Source: Treponema primitia ZAS-1
Lineage (GTDB): Bacteria > Spirochaetota > Spirochaetia > Treponematales > Breznakiellaceae
Assembly: GCF_000297095.1 (NCBI RefSeq)
Contig: NZ_AEEA01000035.1
Location: 1 to 31,483, forward strand
DNA length: 31,483 nucleotides
Direction: 5' to 3'
In this document: positions 23,179 through 31,149 of the stretch, piece by piece
How positions within the stretch are numbered: the stretch's first letter is position 1
How the letters are laid out: every line of letters starts with the position of its first letter
Made by a program: the position numbers and the translations under genes
The notes under the pieces: generated by a model
Database searches by the model: none
Seen by the model: only the letters and a program-made list of their open reading frames with translations
Told to the model about the DNA's origin: nothing

Positions 23179-23634
23179 ATGCGTTTCTTGAAATACCTCA
23201 TAGCAGTCTGGACGACCCTGGCCGTATATACGGTTTCCGCTTTTTTTGTGGGCCCCACTGGGTCCTACGCATATAAGCAGCTTTCGGCAGAGCGGGAAAA
23301 ACAGCGGACAAATATTGAAGCTCTGCAGAACCTTAATCAGGAACTTGCGGGGACCGTGAATTCCCTGACATACGATTCGGATACCATCATGATCTACGCT
23401 CGGGAGCTTGGTTATGGCGCCTCGAATGAGAATTTTGTCCGGATCGTGGGGCTTGGGGGGGCTAAAAAGCAACGGACCACCGCTGGGCAGATTACGATCC
23501 CCCGATCTCCGGGTTTTATTCCCGAAAGGATACTCTGGTTCCTCGCTTTCTGCGCCGGGATTGGGGTGCTTGTTCTGTTAAGCATTTCCGAATTTATGCG
23601 GGAACGCCGTATACGTTGGCGTAACTACCGCTAA
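23179..23634 (+). CDS. FtsB/DivIC-like cell-division protein
   Basis: The protein has 151 residues. It has an N-terminal membrane helix (about 5-27) and a coiled coil (about 33-65, YKQLSAEREKQRTNIEALQNLNQEL). The segment IMIYARELGYGASNENFVRI matches the conserved end of septum-formation-initiator proteins. Family members bind FtsL and FtsQ at the division site. Unlike classical FtsB it continues to a second membrane helix (about 117-137) and a basic tail, RRIRWRNYR. No ribosome site is visible before the ATG. It is transcribed alone, divergent from the Maf operon. Confidence 0.7.
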   Translation: MRFLKYLIAVWTTLAVYTVSAFFVGPTGSYAYKQLSAEREKQRTNIEALQNLNQELAGTVNSLTYDSDTIMIYARELGYGASNENFVRIVGLGGAKKQRTTAGQITIPRSPGFIPERILWFLAFCAGIGVLVLLSISEFMRERRIRWRNYR

Positions 23635-23644
23635 TGGGATGCCG

Positions 23645-23666
23645 AACATCGCTAGCGCGATGTTTT
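23645..23666 (+). terminator. Terminator after the FtsB-like gene
   Basis: AACATCGC (23645-23652) and GCGATGTT (23657-23664) form a perfect 8-bp stem with loop TAGC, followed by TTC. It overlaps the stop codon of the convergent minus-strand gene. The short U-run makes its strength uncertain. Confidence 0.5.
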
Positions 23667-24500
23667 CGTCCATTCCGCTTCCTGGACAGAACCGGGAATT
23701 AATTCTACAAACCTGTTAGCCTCGTACCGTACGCCGGTGAATGTTTTTAAGCCCCGTAAAACCGTACCGTTATCGTAAAGAAAAAGTACATACTGCCAAG
23801 GTTCCGCACGGGATTTAAGTATCCTGGCCACCTCAAAGGGCATGGGATGATAGAACCGTTCCGTATTTGGAGAAATTTGGGTAACCTTTAGGCTGTTATC
23901 CTCAATCTTGTAAACCAGATTCATCTGTACGCCGGAAGAAAGGATGGCTATTCCGGTTCCACCCCGCTGGAGACGAACAATCGCAATCCCGGTATCACCC
24001 CGCCAAGTACCCAGAATGCGAGATTCCGCGAGAATTTCCTGGGATACCGCCTCATGAAACATTCCATCAAACCCGGTGGAAAAGGCCGCTTCCACCAGGG
24101 ATCGTGCCTTTAAGGTTAAATCGGTGGTTGTTCTATGTATGGAAGTATGATACGCCGTTTCCCCGGTTTCGTTTTTAATTATCTTCAAAGATAGGATCCG
24201 GGTATCTTGATCAACGGTAATACTTCCGGAAAGGATAAAATCCGGCATCTTATCCGCAGACAGGGAATAAGTTTCATTTTCTTGTACGGGACTTTCCATG
24301 CCTGCGTCGTAAACCTGTACTACATCGCCAATGTCGGTTACATAAGACTGTATCAAGGTTGAAATAAACCGCGCTTCTTCCTGGCCTAAACCTTCTATAA
24401 CAAAGGGTATGACCTGAATGATCGGTTTATTATCCTCCGCCGCAAGGGGGACGGAACAAAGAATTGGGAAAAGAAAAAAGGACAAAATCATCCTTTTCAT
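23652..24500 (-). CDS. Exported protein, possibly CsgG/LpoB-like
   Basis: From the ATG at 24500 the protein has 282 residues with a signal peptide (MKRMILSFFLFPILCSVPLAAE, cleavage after LAA), so it is exported. The mature start, PIIQVIPFVIEGLGQEEARFISTLIQSYVTDIGDVVQVYDA, resembles the first domain of CsgG, LpoB and similar envelope proteins. The following strands (DFILSGSITVDQDTRILSLKIIK) fit too, but the C-terminal half is not recognisable. The frame can start at a TTG five codons upstream. However, the ATG lies six bases after a perfect -10 box, so 24500 is preferred and the mRNA is probably leaderless. The family placement is tentative. Confidence 0.6.
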   Translation of the reverse strand: MKRMILSFFLFPILCSVPLAAEDNKPIIQVIPFVIEGLGQEEARFISTLIQSYVTDIGDVVQVYDAGMESPVQENETYSLSADKMPDFILSGSITVDQDTRILSLKIIKNETGETAYHTSIHRTTTDLTLKARSLVEAAFSTGFDGMFHEAVSQEILAESRILGTWRGDTGIAIVRLQRGGTGIAILSSGVQMNLVYKIEDNSLKVTQISPNTERFYHPMPFEVARILKSRAEPWQYVLFLYDNGTVLRGLKTFTGVRYEANRFVELIPGSVQEAEWTKTSR

Positions 24501-24506
24501 ATTAAT

Positions 24507-24535
24507 ATTATACAATATAATCTATGTTACAACAA
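24507..24535 (-). promoter_or_regulatory. Promoter adjoining the start of the exported-protein gene
   Basis: On the minus strand TTGTTG (24530-24535), 17 bp, TATAAT (24507-24512), then six bases to the ATG at 24500. No Shine-Dalgarno sequence is present. Confidence 0.65.
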
Positions 24536-24558
24536 TAGTTTCGATAAAAAGATATAAT

Positions 24559-25020
24559 TCAATGTAACTTTTGACGAAAATCCCGGGAAATTTCCCGGGT
24601 GATATCCCGTTCCCGTATGTCCGCCCGTTTGTCGTAGCTTTTCTTTCCCTTGCAGAGACCGAGTTCAACCTTAACCCGGCCCTTTTTAAAATAAAAGGAC
24701 AGGGGGATTAGGGTGTATCCTTTTTCATCCACTTTCCGCGTAATACGTTTGATCTCGTCCCGGTGAAGGAGCAGCTTTTTTTTCCGGTCCGGATCGTGGT
24801 TGAAGATTGAAGAAAAGGGGTTTTCGGCGATCCGCAAAGAACGGAGCCACACTTCGCCGCTTATTACCTCCGCCCAGGCATCGGGGAAGGAGATCTTTCC
24901 GTCACGGAAGGATTTTACCTCCGTACCAAGCAGCTCTATCCCGCATTCGTAACGGTCATCTACGGAATAATCATGCCGGGCCCGGCGATTTACGGCGATG
25001 GTCTTGGTCCCCTCGCTCAT
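24559..25020 (-). CDS. smpB: SsrA-binding protein SmpB
   Basis: The protein has 153 residues, the normal length. SmpB binds tmRNA and brings it to stalled ribosomes for trans-translation. Landmarks are the start VNRRARHDYSVDDRYECGIELLGTEVKS, WLRSLRIAENPFS, PDRKKKLLLHRDEI and ELGLCKGKKSYDKRADIRERD, with a basic tail. The ATG overlaps the stop of the upstream PEGA/SUMF1 gene (TGATG), so it depends on that gene's transcript and translation. No tmRNA gene was seen in the window. Confidence 0.95.
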   Translation of the reverse strand: MSEGTKTIAVNRRARHDYSVDDRYECGIELLGTEVKSFRDGKISFPDAWAEVISGEVWLRSLRIAENPFSSIFNHDPDRKKKLLLHRDEIKRITRKVDEKGYTLIPLSFYFKKGRVKVELGLCKGKKSYDKRADIRERDITREISRDFRQKLH

Positions 25021-26561
25021 CAGCGCCCCGCTTGCAACGAATTTTTCAGCGCTATCACGGGCCTAAAGGAAACAAAGGGGGATGATAAGGCCGGGGCCAG
25101 GGATGCCCGGGTTTCAATACCCACCGAGCCGGGGGAATTGATCCAGGAACCGCCGCGCAGGGATCGCTCCGGAGAAGAGACCGCTTCTACCATTGTAGGA
25201 GAGGCGGTCAGGTAGTTGAGGGGTACGTAGGGATCGGCGCACCATTCCCAGAACCGGGAACCCCCATCCACCGCAAATAGGGGGGCGGCGTATTCCCACT
25301 CCGCTTCCCGGGGAAGCCGTACTTCCCAGCCCGCCAGGGAGGCCGGCAGGGATTGGGTAAGCCATTCGCAGTAGGCTGCCGCGGCAAACCAGGAGATCCC
25401 CGGCACACCGGAATTGGAGGAGGGCGGGTTGATCGGTTCGTCGAGGTAGCCCGGGGAAGCAAGACCTTCCCCGATGAGGGTGGCAGAATTGTCCCGTCTC
25501 CACCGGGGATTGGCGGAAAGGAAGCGCTCCCATTCTTCGGCGCCCAACTCGGTGGCGGCAATATAAAAGCTTTCCAGCCTTACGCGGTGGGGAAAGGATG
25601 CGCCCTGGATAAATTCTCCCGCAAGGATACGCTGGAAATTAAGGTTCCCCAGGCGTATTGTTTCCCCGGTTGGCGGCCCCTGCGTTCCGGCAGCCCCTTC
25701 GGAAATGTCTTTTGCCAGTGCCGCGGCGCCGGATACGGTCTGCCGATACCAGGGGGAACCCTCTAAAAGCCGAATACTCTCCGGAGGGGCGGCGGAGACC
25801 GGCGATAGGGCTTCTGAGAGCCAAGCGGCGGCGCCGGGTGTATCCGAAAGATAGTTCAGGATGGATGCGGCGGTACCGGTCATGGTCAATGGCGAAGGGG
25901 ACAAACCTCCGTTATCGATAAAGAATTGGGCGCGGAGAAGATCCCGCAAGGCTGCCTTGGTAACGGCAAACCGGGCCGCTGCTTTAAGAACTTCCCCCGC
26001 CTCTTCCCGGATGCTGGGATCAGATGCTGCCGACGGTCCTATGCGATAGGCCGCTTCGGAAAGGTCCTGGGGGATCTGGTATGCCGCGGTTGGCTCTCCG
26101 GTAAAGGACCACCGGGTATATTCGACCGCCCCGGAGATAAGGGCCTCCAGGGGCTGCGGCGCCTCAAGGCTTACAAAAACAGCTATACGCCGGGGGAAAA
26201 ACCAGGAAGCAAAAACACGGCCCGGGATGATCCTTTCCTGCCGGACCGGTGTAAACCCCGGAAGGACCAGCTCTACAAGCCTGGTGCCTTTTGCGGTGAA
26301 TAGCTCGCAGGGGGTGGTTCCCAGGGTAATTCCGTCCACCCGCACCGCAGCGCCCTGGGGTTCGGAATCAAGGACGAGAAGGCTTCCCGGCCTGGTAATA
26401 CCGGGGTAAAGGAGGGTAAAGAAAAATATTCCCAGGAGTATCAGGGCATAAAGGCCGGCCAGGTACACTCCGGGCCGAATACCCAGAATAGGCTTTAGAT
26501 GGACCTGATCTTCCGGCAGGGTCTCTATCTGTAAAGCCGATGCAGGCTTTTTCCCGAACAT
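25020..26561 (-). CDS. Inner-membrane protein with PEGA and SUMF1-like domains
   Basis: From the ATG at 26561 the protein has 513 residues. A short cytoplasmic segment precedes one membrane helix (about 33-53). A PEGA domain follows (about 58-110: LVLDSEPQGAAVRVDGITLGTTPCEL), then an Ala-rich helical middle. The C-terminal region (about 313-508) has the SUMF1/formylglycine-enzyme fold: EFIQGASFPHRVRLESFYI, VRLPREAEWEYAAP, FWEWCADPY and RSLRGGSW. The paired cysteines of true formylglycine enzymes are not evident, so a binding rather than catalytic role is likely. The frame extends 22 codons upstream, but the perfect promoter lies inside that stretch, so the later ATG is chosen. It is leaderless by prediction and overlaps smpB. 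Confidence 0.75.
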   Translation of the reverse strand: MFGKKPASALQIETLPEDQVHLKPILGIRPGVYLAGLYALILLGIFFFTLLYPGITRPGSLLVLDSEPQGAAVRVDGITLGTTPCELFTAKGTRLVELVLPGFTPVRQERIIPGRVFASWFFPRRIAVFVSLEAPQPLEALISGAVEYTRWSFTGEPTAAYQIPQDLSEAAYRIGPSAASDPSIREEAGEVLKAAARFAVTKAALRDLLRAQFFIDNGGLSPSPLTMTGTAASILNYLSDTPGAAAWLSEALSPVSAAPPESIRLLEGSPWYRQTVSGAAALAKDISEGAAGTQGPPTGETIRLGNLNFQRILAGEFIQGASFPHRVRLESFYIAATELGAEEWERFLSANPRWRRDNSATLIGEGLASPGYLDEPINPPSSNSGVPGISWFAAAAYCEWLTQSLPASLAGWEVRLPREAEWEYAAPLFAVDGGSRFWEWCADPYVPLNYLTASPTMVEAVSSPERSLRGGSWINSPGSVGIETRASLAPALSSPFVSFRPVIALKNSLQAGR

Positions 26562-26567
26562 TAGGGC

Positions 26568-26596
26568 ATTATAGGGCCCCCTTCGTACCTTGTCAA
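26568..26596 (-). promoter_or_regulatory. Consensus promoter adjoining the PEGA/SUMF1 start codon
   Basis: On the minus strand TTGACA (26591-26596), 17 bp, TATAAT (26568-26573), then six bases to the ATG at 26561. Both boxes are perfect sigma70 consensus and no Shine-Dalgarno sequence is present. Confidence 0.75.
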
Positions 26597-26627
26597 CGAT
26601 GGTGTAAAATGATATTTTTAATTTCAT

Positions 26628-27623
26628 ATGATAGAAGGAAGGGACTTTTTTGATACTATCCAGGGACTTACCGAAGGCTATTTAAGCCGCAGGAAGCGGA
26701 TCAAGCGGATCAAAAAGGAAAAGCAGCGAGCTAAGAATCCTGTATTGGATTGGATTGAGGCCTTTCTCTGGGCTGCCGGGGTGGTACTTCTGATCAATCA
26801 GTATTTTTTCCAGGCATACCAGATCCCTTCGGGGTCTATGATCGATACCCTTTTAATTAAAGACCGGATTTTCGTTAATAAGATTATCTATGGGCCGGAA
26901 CTGCTCCCCGGGATGGCAAAGCTGCCCAGCTTCATTAAGCCTAAACGGAATGATGTGATCATATTTGAAAACCCCTCGTACATTTCCCAGGGGCCGGTCT
27001 TTGATATAGCCCAGCGTATTATCTATATGCTTACCCTCTCCCTGGTGGATATAGACCGGGATGAATCCGGGGATCCCAAGGTTCACTTTCTGATTAAGCG
27101 GGCGGTTGGTATGGGCGGGGACCGGTTTATCACCGAGCAGGGGGAATTGAAGATCCGTTTTGCCGGGGAGGACCGCTGGGCGGTGGAACGGGAATACATA
27201 GCCCAGCGGGGTATGGAGCACAGGCTGAGCCGCCTTATGGAAAGCGCGGCCTATCCCAGTCTCTTAGCCGCCGGAAGGGCCGCCGCCTACATAGACCTGG
27301 GTCTGACGCTGCCGGAAGATTTGGCCGCCGCGGCTTCCCGGGCAAATACCCTGCGGTACCCCGACTATCTGGCCCACGAGCGATCCCGGCTGGAACTGCT
27401 CCGGGGGGCCCGTCCCCAGGAAAACCGTTACCGGACCCTGTTGGCCCGGCATACCCAGGGCTGGTATGTACCGGAGGGCCGCATCCTCCCCCTGGGGGAT
27501 AACCGGGACAATTCACGGGACGGCCGTTATTTCGGCCCCGTAAGGGTATCCAAGATTTTAGGTAAGGGGGCTTTGATTTACTGGCCCCTCTTTCCTACAT
27601 GGCGCGCCGGTTTAATACGGTAA
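26628..27623 (+). CDS. lepB: Signal peptidase I
   Basis: The protein has 331 residues. A basic N-terminus is followed by one membrane helix (about 43-61), then the type I signal peptidase boxes. IPSGSM carries the catalytic Ser70, FLIKRAVGMGGD carries the general base Lys157, and GDNRDNSRDGRYFG is the last box. It removes signal peptides from exported proteins at the outer face of the inner membrane. Between the Lys box and the last box there is an insertion of about 120 residues, larger than in short Gram-positive enzymes. No Shine-Dalgarno sequence precedes the ATG. It diverges from the PEGA/SUMF1 gene and is followed after 18 bp by a second signal-peptidase-like gene. Confidence 0.92.
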   Translation: MIEGRDFFDTIQGLTEGYLSRRKRIKRIKKEKQRAKNPVLDWIEAFLWAAGVVLLINQYFFQAYQIPSGSMIDTLLIKDRIFVNKIIYGPELLPGMAKLPSFIKPKRNDVIIFENPSYISQGPVFDIAQRIIYMLTLSLVDIDRDESGDPKVHFLIKRAVGMGGDRFITEQGELKIRFAGEDRWAVEREYIAQRGMEHRLSRLMESAAYPSLLAAGRAAAYIDLGLTLPEDLAAAASRANTLRYPDYLAHERSRLELLRGARPQENRYRTLLARHTQGWYVPEGRILPLGDNRDNSRDGRYFGPVRVSKILGKGALIYWPLFPTWRAGLIR

Positions 27624-27641
27624 TTATGGGGAATAGCTTTT

Positions 27642-28370
27642 ATGTTTAACAAATGGCGAAAATATTCCTATGCCGCCCAGAAGGATCAGCGCCATCAGAT
27701 ATGGTGGGTTCTGCTATGGCTTCTGGCCTTTTTTGTTTTATATGCAGCCCTGACCACTCTTTTCTTTTCCATGCGGGTTTTAGAGAACGAAACTATGCAG
27801 CCCGGCCTCCGTGCCGGAGACCGGTTTATCTTTTCATCCAATAAAATTTACAGTTTTTTGGCCGGAAAGGATCTGCTCGGCGGCGAACCTCCCTTCCGCC
27901 GGGGAAATGTGGTCCTGGTAGATATGTCTCTGAAGGAAAAATCGGATATTACAAGAAATGTCATAGATATTCTGCTGAGGTTTTTCACCCTTCAGCGGGT
28001 GAGTCTCTTTGATACGAGTGAACATTATTATATAAAGCGGGTTATCGGTCTACCGGGGGATGAAATTTCCATGACCAACTTTGTTCTTCGGTTAAAGCCT
28101 GCGGGCGAAAAATATGCCCTTACGGAGTTTGAACTATCCGACCGGCCCTATGTTCCCACAATTCCCCAGATTCCCGCCCTGTGGGATGAATCAATCCCCT
28201 TCTCCGGAAATATGGATACCCGTATCCTTGGTGAAAATGAATGCTTCGTCCTCTCGGATGATCGCAGTAATACTAACGATTCCCGTACCTGGGGTCCCAT
28301 CCCGGTGGATATTGTTGTGGGAAAGCTGCTCTTCCGTTACTGGCCTTTTACCAAGCTGGGAAGACCCTAG
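27642..28370 (+). CDS. Signal peptidase I paralogue with Thr at the nucleophile position
   Basis: The protein has 242 residues with one membrane helix (about 21-43). The overall pattern is that of type I signal peptidase. ENETMQPGLRAGDRF aligns with the Ser box, YYIKRVIGLPGD contains the general-base Lys132, and LSDDRSNTNDSRTWG is the last box. The residue aligned with the catalytic Ser is Thr51. It may be a Thr-dependent protease, an altered-specificity enzyme or an inactive partner of the upstream LepB. It is probably co-transcribed with lepB and followed two bases later by hemW. Confidence 0.8.
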   Translation: MFNKWRKYSYAAQKDQRHQIWWVLLWLLAFFVLYAALTTLFFSMRVLENETMQPGLRAGDRFIFSSNKIYSFLAGKDLLGGEPPFRRGNVVLVDMSLKEKSDITRNVIDILLRFFTLQRVSLFDTSEHYYIKRVIGLPGDEISMTNFVLRLKPAGEKYALTEFELSDRPYVPTIPQIPALWDESIPFSGNMDTRILGENECFVLSDDRSNTNDSRTWGPIPVDIVVGKLLFRYWPFTKLGRP

Positions 28371-28372
28371 GA

Positions 28373-29518
28373 ATGGGAAAAGAGGCGGGGGTTTATATCC
28401 ACGTACCGTTCTGTTCCGGGGTTTGTGATTACTGTGATTTTTATTCCATCCCGGTTAGATCCGATGATACACGTTTGGACCAATTTGTGGATCTGATCCT
28501 ACAGGATCTGGAGGCGGACCTAATCGCCCTGGGGATTAGCCATGTTCCAACCGTGTATATAGGTGGAGGCACCCCATCGGTACTTGGCGCGGCACGGCTG
28601 GACCGGCTGCTGGAGGGGGTAGGGGCGCTGCGGCCCGGGGAATTCACCTTGGAGGCAAACCCCGAATCGGCGGACGGGGAATTACTGCGGGTCTGCCGGG
28701 ATCGCGGGGTGACGCGGTTGAGCCTGGGTATCCAGAGCTTCCACGAGCCATCCCGCCGGGCGGTCCATAGGGTAGGGGAACTCGCCCTGCTACCGGAGCG
28801 TCTCAGTTTAGCCGCCGAAATTTTCGACGGCGCCCTTTCTCTGGACCTCATGACGGGGCTTCCCTTTCAAGGTGAATACATTTTACAAAAGGATATCGAA
28901 AAAGCCCTGTCCTACGAGCCGGGACACCTTTCCCTCTATTCGCTGACTCCGGAAGAGGGTACCCCCCTGGCAGCCGCCCTGGAGCAGGGGACCTGTCCCC
29001 TACCGGAGGATGACGAAGCGGACCGCCTCTGGATCACCGGCCGAAATACCCTGGAAGCGGCGGGCTATGCCCAATACGAGGTATCCAACTTTTCCCAGCC
29101 CGGGAAGGAAGCCCGTCACAACATTCGGTACTGGCGCATGGAAAACTGGCTGGGTCTGGGGCCGGGCGGTTCCGGCACCCTCATTGCCGACGAAACCGGC
29201 CTGCGCCGCACGTACAAGGCCGATCTGGACAGCTGGCTCCGCCGGGACGGTTGCGCGCCCTACACCGAAGAAGCCTTGGATCAGCCGACCCTGATACGGG
29301 AAAGTATACTCATGGGTTTCCGGTACCTCAAAGGCCCGGACACGGCGCTGTTCGAAAAACGGTTTCACCGCCCCCTGGAAAGCCTTATCCCCCAAACCCT
29401 CCGCCGCTGGGAATCCCGGGGGCTCCTCCAAAAAAAGCCCCTGGGCCTAACCAAAGGGGGGCTGCTATTTCTCAATACCTTCCTGACCGAAGCGTTTGCG
29501 GAAATAGACCAAAACTAA
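28373..29518 (+). CDS. hemW: HemW-like radical SAM protein
   Basis: The protein has 381 residues, the usual length. The radical-SAM cluster motif is C14-x3-C18-x2-C21 within IHVPFCSGVCDYCDFYS, followed by PTVYIGGGTPSVL and EFTLEANPES. RLSLGIQSF and SLDLMTGLPFQ complete the core, and the C-terminal HemN-type domain ends ...GLLFLNTFLTEAF. HemW is related to oxygen-independent coproporphyrinogen oxidase but is thought to act as a haem chaperone. The first Cys of the extra CxxxCxxC-C set of true HemN is lacking, which favours HemW. The start lies two bases after the previous stop, with AGGA overlapping it, so translation is coupled to the signal peptidase paralogue. Confidence 0.88.
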   Translation: MGKEAGVYIHVPFCSGVCDYCDFYSIPVRSDDTRLDQFVDLILQDLEADLIALGISHVPTVYIGGGTPSVLGAARLDRLLEGVGALRPGEFTLEANPESADGELLRVCRDRGVTRLSLGIQSFHEPSRRAVHRVGELALLPERLSLAAEIFDGALSLDLMTGLPFQGEYILQKDIEKALSYEPGHLSLYSLTPEEGTPLAAALEQGTCPLPEDDEADRLWITGRNTLEAAGYAQYEVSNFSQPGKEARHNIRYWRMENWLGLGPGGSGTLIADETGLRRTYKADLDSWLRRDGCAPYTEEALDQPTLIRESILMGFRYLKGPDTALFEKRFHRPLESLIPQTLRRWESRGLLQKKPLGLTKGGLLFLNTFLTEAFAEIDQN

Positions 29519-29541
29519 ACACCGGAAAAATTAATAATGAG

Positions 29542-29570
29542 TTGATTTAATACCACCACTGGGGTACCTT
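29542..29570 (+). promoter_or_regulatory. Possible promoter adjoining the next start codon
   Basis: TTGATT (29542-29547) and TACCTT (29565-29570) are 17 bp apart, seven bases before the ATG at 29578. The -10 box is a weak match and no ribosome site is present. Confidence 0.35.
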
Positions 29571-29577
29571 ATTAGAT

Positions 29578-30579
29578 ATGTCTTCCTCCGAACCCGAAAA
29601 AGAAGATTCCGGCGTCCCAATATTAGGTTTAACTGACCATGAGGAAAAATTGGTTCGGGAGCTAATGGCCTATCTGGAGTCCGGGAACTGTGAAGATATT
29701 GAAACTGCCCGGGTCCGTATTTCCTGTCTCCGGGAATTGGGAACGGTTATTTCCCGATTCCCATCAATCCGGGAAAGCCAAATGGTCCGGGGGGAGATGC
29801 GGGATGAGGAAAAACTCATCGATTCCATTACCAGCTTCTCCCACCCCTCCCATTTACTGCGCAGTCCTACCCGGGTTGTGGCTGTCCGCAGCTACCTGGT
29901 TGCAAAGTCCCACGCATTTTCTATGCTGGCCATCCTGGTGCAGGACAAACCGGAATTCTATGTTCCGGTGCGGAGTATCCTTTTCTCCATAATTTGTACC
30001 CTGATGATCGAGGAGGTGTACTTTTCCTGTCTTGGGGATGTGTCTTTTCCCGATCATATCCGGTTCCGCCTGGCCGATGACCTGATTACCCTCTGGGATA
30101 GCGGTGTGGATCCCCGGGCTATTGAGCACTTACCCGCTCTGGAAGCCCTCTGGGCCGCCCGGGATGCGGCGCCTCCCTGCTTCGGAACCATGGATGGTTC
30201 CAGCGAACTGATTCGGGTTTCCACGGAACTGGGGGACGATTGGTGCAAATTTTTAATGCGCAGTATTTCTAACGATGAAACCCTGCAAGCCCTGGAGGAA
30301 TTCCTCTTCGGCCTTTCCTATGAAGAAATTCTGGAGGTCCGATCCCGGCTTATCCGCTTTGGGATTTCTGCGGTTGATAACGATGAGGTCCGCAGTTACC
30401 TGGGGAGCAATCCCGCCTACACGGTTGTCAATAACGATGACCCCCGCTCGTTCTACGATTTTTATGTTGACCGCCGGGACGCCGCACAGTTGCGGAGACG
30501 CATGAACGCCCCGGGCCCCAAACGAACCCTGGAAGAAATATACCTTAAGCACCGTATAGTCCTGGAACTGCCCGTATAA
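29578..30579 (+). CDS. Unknown cytoplasmic protein
   Basis: The protein has 333 residues, acidic at the N-terminus, without a signal peptide. It appears largely helical: LTDHEEKLVRELMAYLESGN, RVRISCLRELGTVISRFPSI and SYLVAKSHAFSMLAILVQD. SILFSIICTLMIEEVYFSCL is a hydrophobic patch too short and polar-flanked to be a sure membrane segment. ELGDDWCKFLMRSISNDETLQALEEFLFGLSYEEIL precedes a basic C-terminus. I do not recognise a family; it has the look of a conserved treponemal protein. No Shine-Dalgarno sequence precedes the ATG. It is convergent with the dCMP deaminase gene and no clear terminator lies between them. Confidence 0.7.
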   Translation: MSSSEPEKEDSGVPILGLTDHEEKLVRELMAYLESGNCEDIETARVRISCLRELGTVISRFPSIRESQMVRGEMRDEEKLIDSITSFSHPSHLLRSPTRVVAVRSYLVAKSHAFSMLAILVQDKPEFYVPVRSILFSIICTLMIEEVYFSCLGDVSFPDHIRFRLADDLITLWDSGVDPRAIEHLPALEALWAARDAAPPCFGTMDGSSELIRVSTELGDDWCKFLMRSISNDETLQALEEFLFGLSYEEILEVRSRLIRFGISAVDNDEVRSYLGSNPAYTVVNNDDPRSFYDFYVDRRDAAQLRRRMNAPGPKRTLEEIYLKHRIVLELPV

Positions 30580-30600
30580 AAACTGAAAAGAACTTGCCGC

Positions 30601-31086
30601 CTACTGTTTTTCGTATTGTTGTACTTCGTTGTATATATATTCCAGTTGTATCTTCGCTTTTTCAAGCATGGATTCAGAATCTTCGGCGTCGTGATACCGC
30701 CGCTGGCAGACTACCCGGACTATGCCGCAGTTGATGATAAGCATGGCGCAGGTCCTGCAGGGGGTCATCCGGCAGTAGAGGGTAGCCCCCTCAATGGCAA
30801 TACCCCGCTTGGCAGCCTGGCAGATAGCGTTCTGTTCCGCATGGACGGTCCGCACACAGTGGGTGGTTTCGCTTCCGTCCTCGTGGAGCATCTTTTTGAA
30901 CTGGTGTCCCACTTCATCGCAATGGGGCAGTCCCGCGGGAGCCCCTACGTAGCCGGTTACCAGGATCTGGTGATTCTTGGCAATAACGCAGCCTGAACGG
31001 CCCCTATCACAGGTCGCCCGCTTTGAAATGGCGTCGCAGACCTCCATAAAGTATTCATCCCAGCTTGGCCTTTGGTATTCCGACAT
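30601..31086 (-). CDS. dCMP deaminase family protein
   Basis: From the ATG at 31086 the protein has 161 residues. It would convert dCMP to dUMP, the precursor for thymidylate. The zinc motifs are HAEQNAI (His82, Glu84) and TPCRTC (Cys110, Cys113). A second Cys/His set (C26 in TCDRGRSGCVI, C56 in LPHCDE, H76 and C77 in TTHC) matches the structural zinc site of ComEB-like dCMP deaminases. The frame is open upstream to 31314, but 31086 has AGGAG six bases before it and a good promoter. The upstream part falls in a large palindrome. It is transcribed alone. Confidence 0.9.
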   Translation of the reverse strand: MSEYQRPSWDEYFMEVCDAISKRATCDRGRSGCVIAKNHQILVTGYVGAPAGLPHCDEVGHQFKKMLHEDGSETTHCVRTVHAEQNAICQAAKRGIAIEGATLYCRMTPCRTCAMLIINCGIVRVVCQRRYHDAEDSESMLEKAKIQLEYIYNEVQQYEKQ

Positions 31087-31102
31087 GGCAGCTCCTAAAA
31101 TC

Positions 31103-31131
31103 ACTATACTAGGAGAAGCCCGTAAGTACAA
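31103..31131 (-). promoter_or_regulatory. Promoter of the dCMP deaminase gene
   Basis: On the minus strand TTGTAC (31126-31131), 17 bp, TATAGT (31103-31108). The mRNA leader is about 10-15 bases and contains the AGGAG ribosome site. Confidence 0.6.
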
Positions 31132-31149
31132 TATAAACCACGGACCCCG

